From Synergistota bacterium (GTDB lineage: Bacteria; Synergistota; GBS-1), in assembly GCA_025060595.1 (NCBI GenBank), contig JANXBX010000012.1, positions 1 through 60,489 of the forward strand: a DNA stretch of 60,489 nucleotides, written 5' to 3'. Positions 45,485 through 54,687 of the stretch are shown here, piece after piece. The notes below the pieces were generated by a model, which did not search any database, was not told where the DNA came from, and saw nothing but the letters and a program-made list of their open reading frames with translations. Each line of letters opens with the position of its first letter. Position 1 is the stretch's first letter. The position numbers and the translations under genes are program-made.

Positions 45485-46996
45485 ATGTCTTCTGGCGAGC
45501 GTAAGCCTCTGGATACTCATGAAATCGATAAGGGAATGGTCCGCGCATTGGGATTAAAGGAGGCGGTTACCATCACCGCTGGAACTGTCATTGGGGTCGG
45601 TCTTTTTACGGTAGGTAGTAACGCTGTGGGATGGCTTGGCCCTACTATAATTTTAGCTACGCTAGTTGCCTTTTTGTTAAGCCTTTATCCGTCACTTCTT
45701 TATGCTGAGATGGGAGCAGCTTTGCCCTTCGCTGGTGGGACTTATAACTATGCTGCCTTAGGCTTAGGTAGGGTTTGGGGGTTTTTAGCTGCTTGGAACT
45801 TCGTTATATCTCTCATAGCTGTGGCGACAGGCGAGGCCCTAGCTTTTAGCAATTACTTTAAGTGGATGCTTGAGGGCTTAGGGGTACCGTTAAACGTCGA
45901 TGAGAGAATTATAGCAGCGGCTGTTTTAATAATTTTTATCTATATTAACTGGAAAGGTATTGAAAGCGTTGGAAAGTGGCAAAACGCTTTCATGTTTTTC
46001 TTTTGGGGTTGTGCTCTAGCCTGGTTTTTAGTTATGCTTAAAGATGTCAAGCTTTCTTACTTTAAGCCTTTTGCTCCCCTTCCTGATACCAAGTTAAGCG
46101 AGTTTATACTAGCTACCTCTTTGGTTTGGTGGTGCTTCGCCGGATTTGAGACCGCTGTTGCTATGGGAAGCGAGATTAAGTATCCTCAAGTTAATATACC
46201 AAGAGCTATGTTTTTAAGCCCGTTTGTCGTTTTCTGTGTTAATGCTATCTTTCAATGGTTCTTGGTTGGTATAACGCCTCCTAACTCCTTAACTGCTTTA
46301 AGGGAAGCCTCTGCTCCTTATGCTGAGGCGATGAAACTTGCAGGCATAGCTGGCCTTCCTCTAGTTTTACTCTGTCTTGGAATAGCCTTTGGAGGAGATA
46401 TGTCTACGATAAACCCCAGTATAGCTGCCCCGGCACGCTATCTTTATAGGATGTCTGCTGATGGTGTAATACCTGATTGGTTTTCTCGCCTTCATCCTAA
46501 ATTCCGCACGCCTCATATAGCTATTGCTTTTCTTGGGATAATAATGCTTATTTTGATATCTACTGGTTCCATAATATATGTGGCGACAATAAGCTTGTTT
46601 GCCGACCTCTTATATTATGTAATAGGTTTCGCTGCGGCTATAGGGCTTAGAAGGAAAAGACCTGATCTTGAAAGGCCTTATAGAGCCCCTTGGCTTACCT
46701 TAGGTTCCATAATATGTATAATCGCCTATATAGTTATGATGACTCAGCTTCCCACCGAAGGGGTCTGGACGGGAGCAATCTGGTGTGGCTTAGGACTCTT
46801 AATATACTGGCTTTACTCTAGAGAGGGAGCTTTAAAGGGAGTCTCTCTGGATAAGGTGGTCGTTAAGCTTCCTCCCATGCCCAGCAAGGATGTTAAGGAG
46901 CTACTTGATAGGGAGTTTAAGATATGGAAGATAGGAGTAGGTATAGCCTTTTTTGCTGTAATACTTCTTTATATACTTCCTCTTTTTGTGAGATGA
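45485..46996 (+). CDS. APC-superfamily amino acid permease
   Basis: The 503-residue membrane protein has 12 predicted TM helices. TAGTVIGVGLFTVG in the first helix and FAGGTYNY in the third are APC substrate-binding features. It lies eight bases after the M20 gene with GGAGGTGAAATTACT before the ATG. It likely imports an amino acid used or freed by the M20 enzyme. Confidence 0.87.
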   Translation: MSSGERKPLDTHEIDKGMVRALGLKEAVTITAGTVIGVGLFTVGSNAVGWLGPTIILATLVAFLLSLYPSLLYAEMGAALPFAGGTYNYAALGLGRVWGFLAAWNFVISLIAVATGEALAFSNYFKWMLEGLGVPLNVDERIIAAAVLIIFIYINWKGIESVGKWQNAFMFFFWGCALAWFLVMLKDVKLSYFKPFAPLPDTKLSEFILATSLVWWCFAGFETAVAMGSEIKYPQVNIPRAMFLSPFVVFCVNAIFQWFLVGITPPNSLTALREASAPYAEAMKLAGIAGLPLVLLCLGIAFGGDMSTINPSIAAPARYLYRMSADGVIPDWFSRLHPKFRTPHIAIAFLGIIMLILISTGSIIYVATISLFADLLYYVIGFAAAIGLRRKRPDLERPYRAPWLTLGSIICIIAYIVMMTQLPTEGVWTGAIWCGLGLLIYWLYSREGALKGVSLDKVVVKLPPMPSKDVKELLDREFKIWKIGVGIAFFAVILLYILPLFVR

Positions 46997-47108
46997 TTTT
47001 TAAAGAAAGTTGGAGAAATAAAGATATAGAGCTAGGTATTCTTTAAAATTCCCTGTTTTTCCCTTAAGGATTTCCTTTTTTGTCGGTGGATTAAAGCCCT
47101 TCTTAAGG

Positions 47109-47114
47109 TATAAT
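47109..47114 (+). promoter_or_regulatory. -10 box of the pyr operon
   Basis: TATAAT lies 129 bases before the likely pyrB start. A convincing -35 at the right distance is not visible. Transcription from it would begin near 47121, almost on the TTG/ATG of a leader frame (47122/47125). Confidence 0.5.
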
Positions 47115-47181
47115 TTAATGCTTGATGAGTGGGTGCCGGGCTAAAGGTGTAATTACGACCGCGGCTAATCTGAATAGGATA

Positions 47182-47218
47182 GGGGGCTTGCCCCGGGAAG
47201 AGGGCAAGCCCCCTATTT
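47182..47218 (+). terminator. pyr leader attenuator (terminator before pyrB)
   Basis: GGGGGCTTGCCC (47182-47193) pairs perfectly with GGGCAAGCCCCC (47202-47213), followed by TATTTTTT. It lies in the leader between the -10 and pyrB, so it is an attenuator. CCGGG at 47137-47141 could pair with CCCGG in the hairpin loop and compete. A clear PyrR-binding loop was not recognised. Confidence 0.85.
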
Positions 47219-47241
47219 TTTATGCCTTGAAGGAGGGTGAG

Positions 47242-48174
47242 ATGGTAATGGAGTGGAGGCATAAGCATCTTTTTGATATTGATGATTGGAGTCGAGAGGA
47301 TATTGAAAGCGTTTTAAATCTTGCAAGCGAATTTGAAAGAAGGTTAGACAGTAAGGAGAGCCTTCCATCCCTTAAGGGAAGGACATTGGTTAACTTTTTT
47401 CTTGAGAGCTCAACGCGAACAAGGGTTTCTTTTGAGATAGCGGCTAAGCTCTTAGGTATAAATGTGATGAATTGGGCGACAGCCTCATCGAGCATGGCAG
47501 TTAAGGGTGAGAGCTTAAAGGATACGGTTTGGACCTTGGAATCAATGGGAGTTGACATGATAGTTATAAGAAGCTCTTGGGTTGGAGCTCCTCAGTATAT
47601 CGCGCGGAAGGCAAGGAGAGCAAGAGTGATAAACGCAGGTGATGGGACTCATGCCCATCCTACACAAGCTCTTTTGGATATATACACTGCTTGGAAAAGA
47701 TTTGGAAGCCTTGAAGGAAAGAGGGTTCTAATAGCTGGAGATATAGTTCAAAGTAGGGTTGCTCGGAGCGACATAATAGGCTTTAAGAAAATGGGAGCTT
47801 ATGTTTTCGTTTCTGGGCCAAGAAACATGGTTCCTCTTCATCTTGATGCCTTAGGTGTTAGCTATGAGCCGGACTTTATTAAAGCGGTTAAGGAAGCGGA
47901 TGTAATATACCTTTTAAGAGTTCAAAAGGAACGATGGAAGGCAAGTGCTATACCCTCGGATTATGAGTATCATATGAACTTTGGTTGTAGAGAGGAAGTA
48001 TTGAAGGAAGCCAAGCCTGAAGCTATAGTTATGCATCCTGGACCGATAAATAGGGGAGTGGAGCTTTCCTCAGAAGTTGCTGATGGACCGCAAAGCCTGA
48101 TTCTAGAACAGGTTAGAAACGGCGTTATGGTTAGAACTGCTCTACTTTACCTTTACTTGGGAGGTGAAAGGTAA
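47242..48174 (+). CDS. pyrB: Aspartate carbamoyltransferase catalytic subunit
   Basis: This enzyme makes carbamoyl-aspartate. The 310-residue protein has the carbamoyl-phosphate motif FFLESSTRTRVSFE, HPTQALLDIYT and MHPGPINRGVEL. I start at the ATG at 47242, right after GAAGGAGGG; the ATG at 47248 is also possible. The frame is open upstream through the attenuator to 47122, but family length and the ribosome site favour the shorter form. No regulatory pyrI gene is in the operon. Its stop is adjacent to pyrC. Confidence 0.93.
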   Translation: MVMEWRHKHLFDIDDWSREDIESVLNLASEFERRLDSKESLPSLKGRTLVNFFLESSTRTRVSFEIAAKLLGINVMNWATASSSMAVKGESLKDTVWTLESMGVDMIVIRSSWVGAPQYIARKARRARVINAGDGTHAHPTQALLDIYTAWKRFGSLEGKRVLIAGDIVQSRVARSDIIGFKKMGAYVFVSGPRNMVPLHLDALGVSYEPDFIKAVKEADVIYLLRVQKERWKASAIPSDYEYHMNFGCREEVLKEAKPEAIVMHPGPINRGVELSSEVADGPQSLILEQVRNGVMVRTALLYLYLGGER

Positions 48175-49472
48175 TGATTATCCTCAAGGGAGTTAAGCTT
48201 TTTGATGGTGAGAGGTTAAGGGAAGGTCTTTATGATTTGCTGATCGAAGGTAGGATCGTTAAGAGGATAGTTCCCACTGGTAATATGAATATGTTTGAAG
48301 GTGCGAAGGTAATAGATCTCAGCGGTAAGATAGCATGCCCTGGCTTTATAGATATTCATGTTCATTTGAGGGAGCCTGGAGGAGAGTGGAGAGAGGAGAT
48401 AAAAAGCGGGGCGCTAGCGGGAGCATATGGGGGCTTCACAACGATAGTTGCCATGCCTAACACTAATCCTCCTATAGACAGCCCCGAGCTTGTCAGGTTC
48501 GTTAAGCTCACGGGTGAAAGGGCTAAGGGAGCTAAAGTTCTTCCGGCAGGAAGCGTCAGCAAGGGGCGCGAGGGTAAAGAGCTTACTGAGATGGCGAGGA
48601 TGGTAAAAGAGGGAGCGGTTCTATTTACGGAGGATGGCTCGCCTACGGTAAGAACCGATCTTCTGAGGAGTGCGATGCTATATGCTAAGGATCTGGGAGT
48701 GAGAATTATGGAGCATCCAGAGGATCCGTACCTTTCCGAGAACGGTCAGATTAATGAGGGAAAGGTTTCCGCAATATCGGGGTTAAAGGGGATTCCTGCA
48801 ACCTCTGAGCTTATTGATGTGGAGCGATGTATTGCCCTTTCAAGAGAGCTCGACGTCCCAATTCACATAACCCATGTTTCGACGGCCTTGGCAATCAGAG
48901 CCATAAGAAAGGCGAAGGAAGAGGGAGTAAAGGTAACATGCGATGTTACGCCTCATCATTTGACTCTCGATGAGAGCAAAATTCTTGAGAGCGGTTATGA
49001 TTCGGTTTATAAGGTTAGACCACCCCTAAGGAGCTTGGAGGATGTGGAAGCCCTCTGGGATGCTCTGAGGAATGGCGTGATAGACGCTATAGCTACCGAC
49101 CATGCTCCGTACCATATTGATGAGAAGGACCTTCCCTTTGAGGAGGCGCCCTCTGGTATAGCTTCCCTTGAGTGTGCTGTTGCAGTGGTTTTGGACGCTT
49201 GGGAGAAGCGAAATAGGCCGGTTTCTTTAGATAGATTGCTAAGGCTCTTTACATCCGGTCCTTCAAGGGTTTTACCTGAAAGTTATAGAAGCTTAGGCTA
49301 TCTCAGGGAGGGAGGCTTCGCTGATATAACGGTCATTGATCTTGATAAGGTTTCAAGAGTAGATGTGTCAACCTGGAAAAGCAAAGCTCGTTTAACCCCT
49401 TGGAATGGCCTTTCTCTTAAAGGCTGGCCTATTTTGACCATGGTTGAGGGAGAGATTATAAATGATATTTGA
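48174..49472 (+). CDS. pyrC: Dihydroorotase
   Basis: This amidohydrolase closes carbamoyl-aspartate to dihydroorotate. The 432-residue class I enzyme has the zinc motif DIHVHLREPG near residue 60, MPNTNPPIDS, HITHVSTALA, TPHHLTLDE and ATDHAPY. GGAGGTGAAAGGTA precedes the ATG, which overlaps the pyrB stop. Confidence 0.94.
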   Translation: MIILKGVKLFDGERLREGLYDLLIEGRIVKRIVPTGNMNMFEGAKVIDLSGKIACPGFIDIHVHLREPGGEWREEIKSGALAGAYGGFTTIVAMPNTNPPIDSPELVRFVKLTGERAKGAKVLPAGSVSKGREGKELTEMARMVKEGAVLFTEDGSPTVRTDLLRSAMLYAKDLGVRIMEHPEDPYLSENGQINEGKVSAISGLKGIPATSELIDVERCIALSRELDVPIHITHVSTALAIRAIRKAKEEGVKVTCDVTPHHLTLDESKILESGYDSVYKVRPPLRSLEDVEALWDALRNGVIDAIATDHAPYHIDEKDLPFEEAPSGIASLECAVAVVLDAWEKRNRPVSLDRLLRLFTSGPSRVLPESYRSLGYLREGGFADITVIDLDKVSRVDVSTWKSKARLTPWNGLSLKGWPILTMVEGEIINDI

Positions 49473-50202
49473 ATTGGAAGGTTTTGTTGCTAATAAAGTC
49501 AAGGTGATGGAGGGGGTATATTATCTTTCAATTGAGTCCCCCTCTATATCCTCTGTAGCCTATCCTGGTCAGTTTGTTCTAATAAGGGTATCTCCTTCTC
49601 TGGACCCTCTCTTAAGAAGGCCCTTTTCCATTGCTGGTGTGAAAGATGGATGCGTTGAAGTCCTATTTTCCGTGGTTGGGAGAGGAACGGAGCTTCTCTC
49701 AAGGGTTAAGATCGGTGATGTTCTCTCCTTAAGGGGTCCGCTAGGAAAGGGATTTCCAGCCCCCTCTTTTGAGCTTCTTTTGGTTGGTGGAGGCATGGGT
49801 GTTGCTCCTCTTCTTTTCGCTCATCAGCGTTATGGAGGTAAGATTGTTTTCGGTGTGAAGGATAAGGTTTATAAGGGCTTATGCGATTGGATTAGGGATA
49901 ATGTGGGCGATGGTTTATCCCTCTTTTCTGAGGATGGGAGTATAGGGGAAAGGGGAACCGCTTTAGATGGGGCCTTATCTTTAGCTTGTAGTGATGCTGA
50001 GGTTTGGGTTTGCGGTCCTGATGCTATGCTTTACGAGGCCTTTAGGGTTTTGAGCGGTAAAGTTAAGAGGCTTTTAGGGAGCTTCGAAAGCAGGATGGCT
50101 TGTGGAATAGGAGGCTGTTACGGCTGTAGTATAAGGACCAAAGGCGGTATGAAGAGAGTTTGTTATGATGGACCTGTTTTTGATTTAAGGGAGGTTTTTT
50201 AA
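49462..50202 (+). CDS. pyrK: Dihydroorotate dehydrogenase electron-transfer subunit PyrK
   Basis: The 246-residue flavoprotein has an FAD-binding domain (DPLLRRPFSIA), an NAD-binding domain with GGGMGVAPLLFA and a C-terminal [2Fe-2S] motif MACGIGGCYGCSIRT plus a final VCYDGPVF. It passes electrons from PyrD to NAD+. It overlaps the end of pyrC and is two bases from pyrD. Confidence 0.93.
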   Translation: MIFELEGFVANKVKVMEGVYYLSIESPSISSVAYPGQFVLIRVSPSLDPLLRRPFSIAGVKDGCVEVLFSVVGRGTELLSRVKIGDVLSLRGPLGKGFPAPSFELLLVGGGMGVAPLLFAHQRYGGKIVFGVKDKVYKGLCDWIRDNVGDGLSLFSEDGSIGERGTALDGALSLACSDAEVWVCGPDAMLYEAFRVLSGKVKRLLGSFESRMACGIGGCYGCSIRTKGGMKRVCYDGPVFDLREVF

Positions 50203-50203
50203 T

Positions 50204-51124
50204 ATGGATGTTTCCTGTGAGGTTGGCGGCCTTAAGTTAAAGTCTCCTTTGATAATATCTTCTGGAGTTTGGCCCTTTGATCCGGATCTTTGGAGATCCC
50301 CCTATACACATGGTGTTGGAGCCATATGCACCAAGGGCTTAACCTTACATCCAAGGGATGGAAATCCGGGAATTCGCATATGGGAAGTTCGCGGAGGGTT
50401 ATTAAACAGCATAGGGCTTGAGAACCCTGGAGTTGGCGGATTTGTTAGAGAATATCTACCTAAGCTTAAGGATAGGGATGTTCCTCTAATAGTAAATCTT
50501 TGGGCCGGCAGTTTAGAGGAGCTCAAGCCCTCAATGGAGATTTTAAGGGACTTCGAAAGCGATATAGATGCGATTGAGCTAAATGTATCGTGTCCCAATG
50601 TGGGAGAGAAAGATCATATATTAAGGGAAAGGCTTTCAGAGCTAAGTAGCATTTTTAGTTGTGCCCGCCGTCTTTGGAGTGGACCTTTATGGGTTAAGCT
50701 TTCTCCGATGTCGCCTCAGGTAATTAGCGAGGCTCTGATTGCTCAAGAGGAGGGGATAAATGCTGTAGTCTTGGCCAATACCTGGCTGGGTATGGCGATA
50801 GATGTAAATAGAGAAAAACCCGTGTTTGAGAGGGTTACTGCTGGCCTTTCTGGTCCAGCTATATTTCCGCTAACCTTAAGACTCGTTTGGGAAGTGAAAG
50901 AAAGGGTTAGCATAGATGTTATAGGTTGCGGAGGAATTTCAAGCTGGGAGGATGCGGTTTCCATGTTTTTAGCTGGGGCTTCAGCTGTCGAAATAGGGAC
51001 GATAACCTTTTTAGAGATCGATGCTCCCGCTAAGATCCTTTCGGGAATAGGATCCTATCTTAAAGGTAAGGGCTACGCTTATCTTAAGGAGATAATAGGA
51101 AAGGCGAAGGGAGGTAGAGTTTAA
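50204..51124 (+). CDS. pyrD: Dihydroorotate dehydrogenase, class 1B catalytic subunit
   Basis: The 306-residue FMN enzyme oxidises dihydroorotate to orotate. GLTLHPRDGNP, LNSIGLENPGVGGF, ELNVSCPNVGEKD with the catalytic cysteine, and GCGGISSWEDAVSMFLAGASAVEIGT mark a class 1B PyrD working with PyrK. Its stop overlaps the pyrF start. Confidence 0.94.
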   Translation: MDVSCEVGGLKLKSPLIISSGVWPFDPDLWRSPYTHGVGAICTKGLTLHPRDGNPGIRIWEVRGGLLNSIGLENPGVGGFVREYLPKLKDRDVPLIVNLWAGSLEELKPSMEILRDFESDIDAIELNVSCPNVGEKDHILRERLSELSSIFSCARRLWSGPLWVKLSPMSPQVISEALIAQEEGINAVVLANTWLGMAIDVNREKPVFERVTAGLSGPAIFPLTLRLVWEVKERVSIDVIGCGGISSWEDAVSMFLAGASAVEIGTITFLEIDAPAKILSGIGSYLKGKGYAYLKEIIGKAKGGRV

Positions 51125-51855
51125 TGGGTGATTCTCCGTTAATCTTGGCCCTTGACATGGAAAGTCTAGAGGAGATGTGGGGTGTTCTTGATCTTGTTGG
51201 AGATAAGGTCAAACAAATAAAGATAGGTCATAGGCTCTTTGCCTTGGGAGGTAGAGATCTTCTAAGAAAGCTGAACGAAAGATGGAGAGTCTTCCTTGAC
51301 TTTAAGCTTCATGATATACCAAGCGTTGTTTCTTTAGCCGTCAGAACCTTAGCTGATGAGGGAGTATGGGCTTTAACTCTTCATACTGCTGGTGGAAGAA
51401 AGATGCTTGAGGAAGCTGTTAAAGAAAGGGAGCGAAGCGGTGGAAAGATGCTTCTTTTAGGAGTTACTATATTGACAAGCTTAAGTAAGGAGGATTGGGA
51501 AGAGATCGCACCGGGTTCTTCCTTTGAAAAGGCCCTATTGGCGAGAGTTAAGATATGCTATGAATGTGGATTAAATGGGCTTGTTTGCTCTGCTAAGGAT
51601 CTCCCTCTTTTTAGGGAAGGCTTTGGTAAGAAGCTTCTTAAGGTTGTCCCTGGGATAAGGATTGATGGTGGGATTGATGATCAGGCGAGAACGGCCACTC
51701 CTAAGGAGGCGATTCTTAACGGTGCTGACTTTATAGTAGTTGGAAGAAGTATAACTAAAGCTAAGGATCCGAGAGAGGCTATCGATAGAATAGAAAGGGA
51801 GATAGAGGAGGGAAACATGTTGAAAGGCAAGCCACGGTTGCTTTTCCCTGTTTAG
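51124..51855 (+). CDS. pyrF: Orotidine 5'-phosphate decarboxylase
   Basis: The 243-residue TIM-barrel enzyme makes UMP from OMP. FLDFKLHDIPSVV carries the catalytic D-K-D set, and VVPGIRIDGG-DDQARTATPKEAI with VVGRSIT the phosphate site. It is followed, after 53 bases, by the ferredoxin gene rather than by pyrE. Confidence 0.93.
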   Translation: MGDSPLILALDMESLEEMWGVLDLVGDKVKQIKIGHRLFALGGRDLLRKLNERWRVFLDFKLHDIPSVVSLAVRTLADEGVWALTLHTAGGRKMLEEAVKERERSGGKMLLLGVTILTSLSKEDWEEIAPGSSFEKALLARVKICYECGLNGLVCSAKDLPLFREGFGKKLLKVVPGIRIDGGIDDQARTATPKEAILNGADFIVVGRSITKAKDPREAIDRIEREIEEGNMLKGKPRLLFPV

Positions 51856-51908
51856 CGTTATATAATCTTGAAAAATAAATTGTATGTCCTTTAAGTGGGG
51901 GTGGGATA

Positions 51909-52325
51909 TTGGCTAAGAGGATTAGCGTTCTTGATAGGGAGCGATGTATGGGATGTTATTCCTGTGTTTATGCTTGTAGCAGGACTTGGGGTAGGGTAGC
52001 TGGTATTGAGAAGGCGGCTTTAAGGATAAAAAGCTATTCTGGTGCTGAAGGCTTTTTCTCCATAAGGGTTTGCTCTGGTTGTGAAGATCCGGATTGTGCT
52101 AAAGCTTGTCCTACAGGTGCCCTCAGGCCATCTAAAAGGGGTTTTGGCGTTGATCTGGAAAAAAAGCTATGTAACGCTTGCGGTAGTTGCGTTTCATCCT
52201 GTATCTCTATGGCGCTTCAGTGGGATGAGGAAGATAAGCTTCCCGTTCCTTGTAGGCATTGTGGAGTGTGTGCTTCTTTCTGTCCAAGGGGTGTCTTAGG
52301 TATGGAGGAGGTAGAGAGAGCATGA
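51909..52325 (+). CDS. Four-cluster [4Fe-4S] ferredoxin subunit (HycB/AorA-like)
   Basis: The 138-residue protein has four cysteine sets: CMGCYSCVYAC, CSGCEDPDCAKACP, CNACGSCVSSC and CRHCGVCASFCP, as in the electron-transfer subunits of molybdo- and tungsto-enzymes. The start is a TTG after GGGGGTGGGATA. It overlaps the AOR gene (ATGA), so the two proteins probably form one complex that passes electrons to or from AOR. Confidence 0.87.
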   Translation: MAKRISVLDRERCMGCYSCVYACSRTWGRVAGIEKAALRIKSYSGAEGFFSIRVCSGCEDPDCAKACPTGALRPSKRGFGVDLEKKLCNACGSCVSSCISMALQWDEEDKLPVPCRHCGVCASFCPRGVLGMEEVERA

Positions 52326-54091
52326 GCTTTAGGATGCTTTCTGTGAACCTTTCCACTGGGAAGGTTGAGTTTGAGGATGTAAGCGATCTTTTCTCTAAGT
52401 ATATAGGTGGGACAGGAGTTTTAAGCTACCTTGCCCTAAAGGATTTAAGGGAGGATCTTGACCCTGTTTCCCCTGAATCCCCCATATACTTTGGTATAGG
52501 TCCCTTTAACGGTTATTATCCAAGCGCTTCTAAGGCTGTAGCTATCTTTAAATCTCCCTTGACTGGAAACCTTGGGGAGAGTCATGCTGGCGGGAGATTT
52601 TTTATGGCGATGGCCTCCGCTGGGATTCATGTCCTTAGGATAGTTGGCAAAGCCTCTTGTCCTGTTTATCTCTCTATTAAAGATGAAGAGGTTAAGATAA
52701 TTCCTTGCTCCTCCTTATGGGGGAAGACCGCTACAGCTACAGAAAGGATACTTCGTGAAATAGAGGGAACAAAAAGAGGTAAGGAAAGCATTTTAAGGAT
52801 AGGACCAGCTGGGGAGAGGCTTTCAAGAATAGCCTGCGTTACAGTTGATTCCTCTAGGCATTTCGGAAGACACGGTCTTGGGGCAATCATGGGCTCTAAG
52901 AACTTAAAGGCTATAGTTATTTCAGGAAATAGGACTTTAAGGATTTCTAACTGGAGCGAGTATCAAAAGCTTTACAAGGAGATATTTGATATCTTAGCTT
53001 ACTCCGAGGTTAGCTTAAAATACCGAGACCTTGGAACCGCATCTAATGTTATTCCTCTTTCTAATACCCATAGCTTGCCTACAAGAAACTTCTCTCAGGG
53101 CTTCTTTGAGGGGGCTGATGGTATATCTGGGGAGCATTTCGCTGATGAATACTTAGTTAAGCAGATAGCTTGTGCTCACTGCCCGATAGGATGTATTCAT
53201 ATGGGACAGCTTAGAGAGATGTTTGCTGAGCCTCATCTCTTCAGGACGGTTAGGACATCCTATGATTATGAGCCAATATTTGCTTTAGGTTCAAATTTAG
53301 GTGTTTCTAAGGCGGAGGAGGTACTTCGTCTTCTCAGTTATGTTGAAAGACAGGGTTGGGATGTAATGAGTATCGGTGTTACTTTAGCGTGGGCCACAGA
53401 GGCCTTTCAAAGAGGGTTAATAAATACGACTCACACGAATGGCTTAGTTTTAAGCTTTGGGGATGCTCAAACCTATCTTAAGGTCTTAGGGAACATAAGT
53501 AAGGGTGCTACCGAGTTTTATAGAGATCTTGAGAGAGGATTAGGCTTCTGCGTACAAAAATACGGAGGAGAGGAGTTTGCGATAACCTTTGGAGGTGTAG
53601 AGTCTCCAGGTTATATGACGGGACCCGCCGCTTTCGTTGGTTTTGCCGTTGGCGTAAGGCATTCTCACTTAGATTGTGCTGGTTATTCTGTGGATCAGGA
53701 GTTTTTCGGTAAGGCTTCCGATCCTTACGTTGAGGTAGAGAAGCTTTATAAGGAAAGCCTTTGGAGGATGGTCACTAACTCGCTCGTTACCTGTCTTTTC
53801 GCTCGCGGTGGATACACCATGCCGCTGGTCCTAAGAGGGCTTAGGGTTTTGGGGGTTGAGGAAACCGAGGAATCTTTAATGAGGAAAGCTCGAATAATAC
53901 ATGGTATGAAATATCTCCTTAAGGAAAAGCTTGGATTTAGCTTCGATTCTTTGAAGCTTCCTGAAAAGCTAACTCGCGTTTATACGGGTAGAGGGCTTGT
54001 GTCTCATAAGGACTTTGACGATAGAGTTAAGCTATATAAGGATAAGATTAAAGAGGATATGGCTTTCGCTCAAGAGGAGCTGAAAGCATAA
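52322..54091 (+). CDS. Tungsten-type aldehyde:ferredoxin oxidoreductase
   Basis: The 589-residue protein oxidises aldehydes to acids, or reduces acids, with a bis-pterin tungsten centre. RHFGRHGLGAIMGSKNLKAI, GIGPFNGYYPSASK and the [4Fe-4S] set CAHCPIGC plus the later cysteine in NSLVTCLF are hallmarks of the AOR family. I start at the ATG after GGAGGTAGAGAGAGC; an upstream in-frame start lies inside the ferredoxin gene. It is embedded in the pyr operon between pyrF and pyrE, with its own ferredoxin. Confidence 0.9.
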   Translation: MSFRMLSVNLSTGKVEFEDVSDLFSKYIGGTGVLSYLALKDLREDLDPVSPESPIYFGIGPFNGYYPSASKAVAIFKSPLTGNLGESHAGGRFFMAMASAGIHVLRIVGKASCPVYLSIKDEEVKIIPCSSLWGKTATATERILREIEGTKRGKESILRIGPAGERLSRIACVTVDSSRHFGRHGLGAIMGSKNLKAIVISGNRTLRISNWSEYQKLYKEIFDILAYSEVSLKYRDLGTASNVIPLSNTHSLPTRNFSQGFFEGADGISGEHFADEYLVKQIACAHCPIGCIHMGQLREMFAEPHLFRTVRTSYDYEPIFALGSNLGVSKAEEVLRLLSYVERQGWDVMSIGVTLAWATEAFQRGLINTTHTNGLVLSFGDAQTYLKVLGNISKGATEFYRDLERGLGFCVQKYGGEEFAITFGGVESPGYMTGPAAFVGFAVGVRHSHLDCAGYSVDQEFFGKASDPYVEVEKLYKESLWRMVTNSLVTCLFARGGYTMPLVLRGLRVLGVEETEESLMRKARIIHGMKYLLKEKLGFSFDSLKLPEKLTRVYTGRGLVSHKDFDDRVKLYKDKIKEDMAFAQEELKA

Positions 54092-54105
54092 GGAGGGGGA
54101 TCGTT

Positions 54106-54675
54106 ATGCTTGAGGAAAAGATTTGGGGGTTGCTTAAGGAAACGGGTGCCTTTTTAGAGGGTCACTTTTTGCTTTCCTCAGGGCTCCACAGTGGGCACTA
54201 TCTTCAGTGTGCCATGCTTTTAAGGTATCCAAGATATGCAGCTTTAATTGGTGAAGAGATAGGAAAGCTTGTTAAAAGATATGAGCCTGAGGTGGTGGTT
54301 TCTCCGGCTTTGGGTGGCATAATAGTGGGGCATGAGGTAGCCAGATTCCTTGATGTACCTTTCCTCTTTTGTGAGAGAGAGGGAGGGGTTTTCAAGCTTC
54401 GTCGCTTTCCCTTCCCAAAAGGGAAGAAAGCCTTGGTAGTTGAAGATGTTATAACAACCGGCGGTTCAAGCGCTGAGGTGGGAAGCGTAGTTGAAAAGGA
54501 GGGAGGGATATGGATCCATACCGCATGTATAATTGACAGAAGCGGTGGTAAGCATTCGCTTCCTCATGAGCCCACGTCATTACTTAAGGTGAGCTTCCCT
54601 AACTATAAGCCAGAGGAGTGCCCTCTTTGTCAAAAAGGATTACCTATATATAAGCCAGGAAGCAGAAACTTGTAA
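54106..54675 (+). CDS. pyrE: Orotate phosphoribosyltransferase
   Basis: The 189-residue enzyme joins orotate with PRPP. The PRPP motif VVEDVITTGGSSAEV is intact, and FLLSSGLHSGHYLQ with PALGGIIVGHEVA fits the long-lived thermophile-type PyrE. It completes the de novo UMP pathway but follows the AOR pair. GGAGGGGGATCGTT precedes the ATG. Confidence 0.93.
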   Translation: MLEEKIWGLLKETGAFLEGHFLLSSGLHSGHYLQCAMLLRYPRYAALIGEEIGKLVKRYEPEVVVSPALGGIIVGHEVARFLDVPFLFCEREGGVFKLRRFPFPKGKKALVVEDVITTGGSSAEVGSVVEKEGGIWIHTACIIDRSGGKHSLPHEPTSLLKVSFPNYKPEECPLCQKGLPIYKPGSRNL

Positions 54676-54681
54676 TATAAT
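54676..54681 (+). promoter_or_regulatory. -10 box placing a leaderless start at manC
   Basis: TATAAT lies six bases before the manC ATG (54688), so transcription would start at or next to the A of ATG. No Shine-Dalgarno is present. No good -35 was seen, so the promoter is uncertain. Confidence 0.45.
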
Positions 54682-54687
54682 TAAATT

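Noticed and set aside
47137-47213. PyrR-binding element in the pyr leader
   Set aside because: No stretch fits the PyrR anti-antiterminator loop well; only the terminator and one competing pairing are supported.
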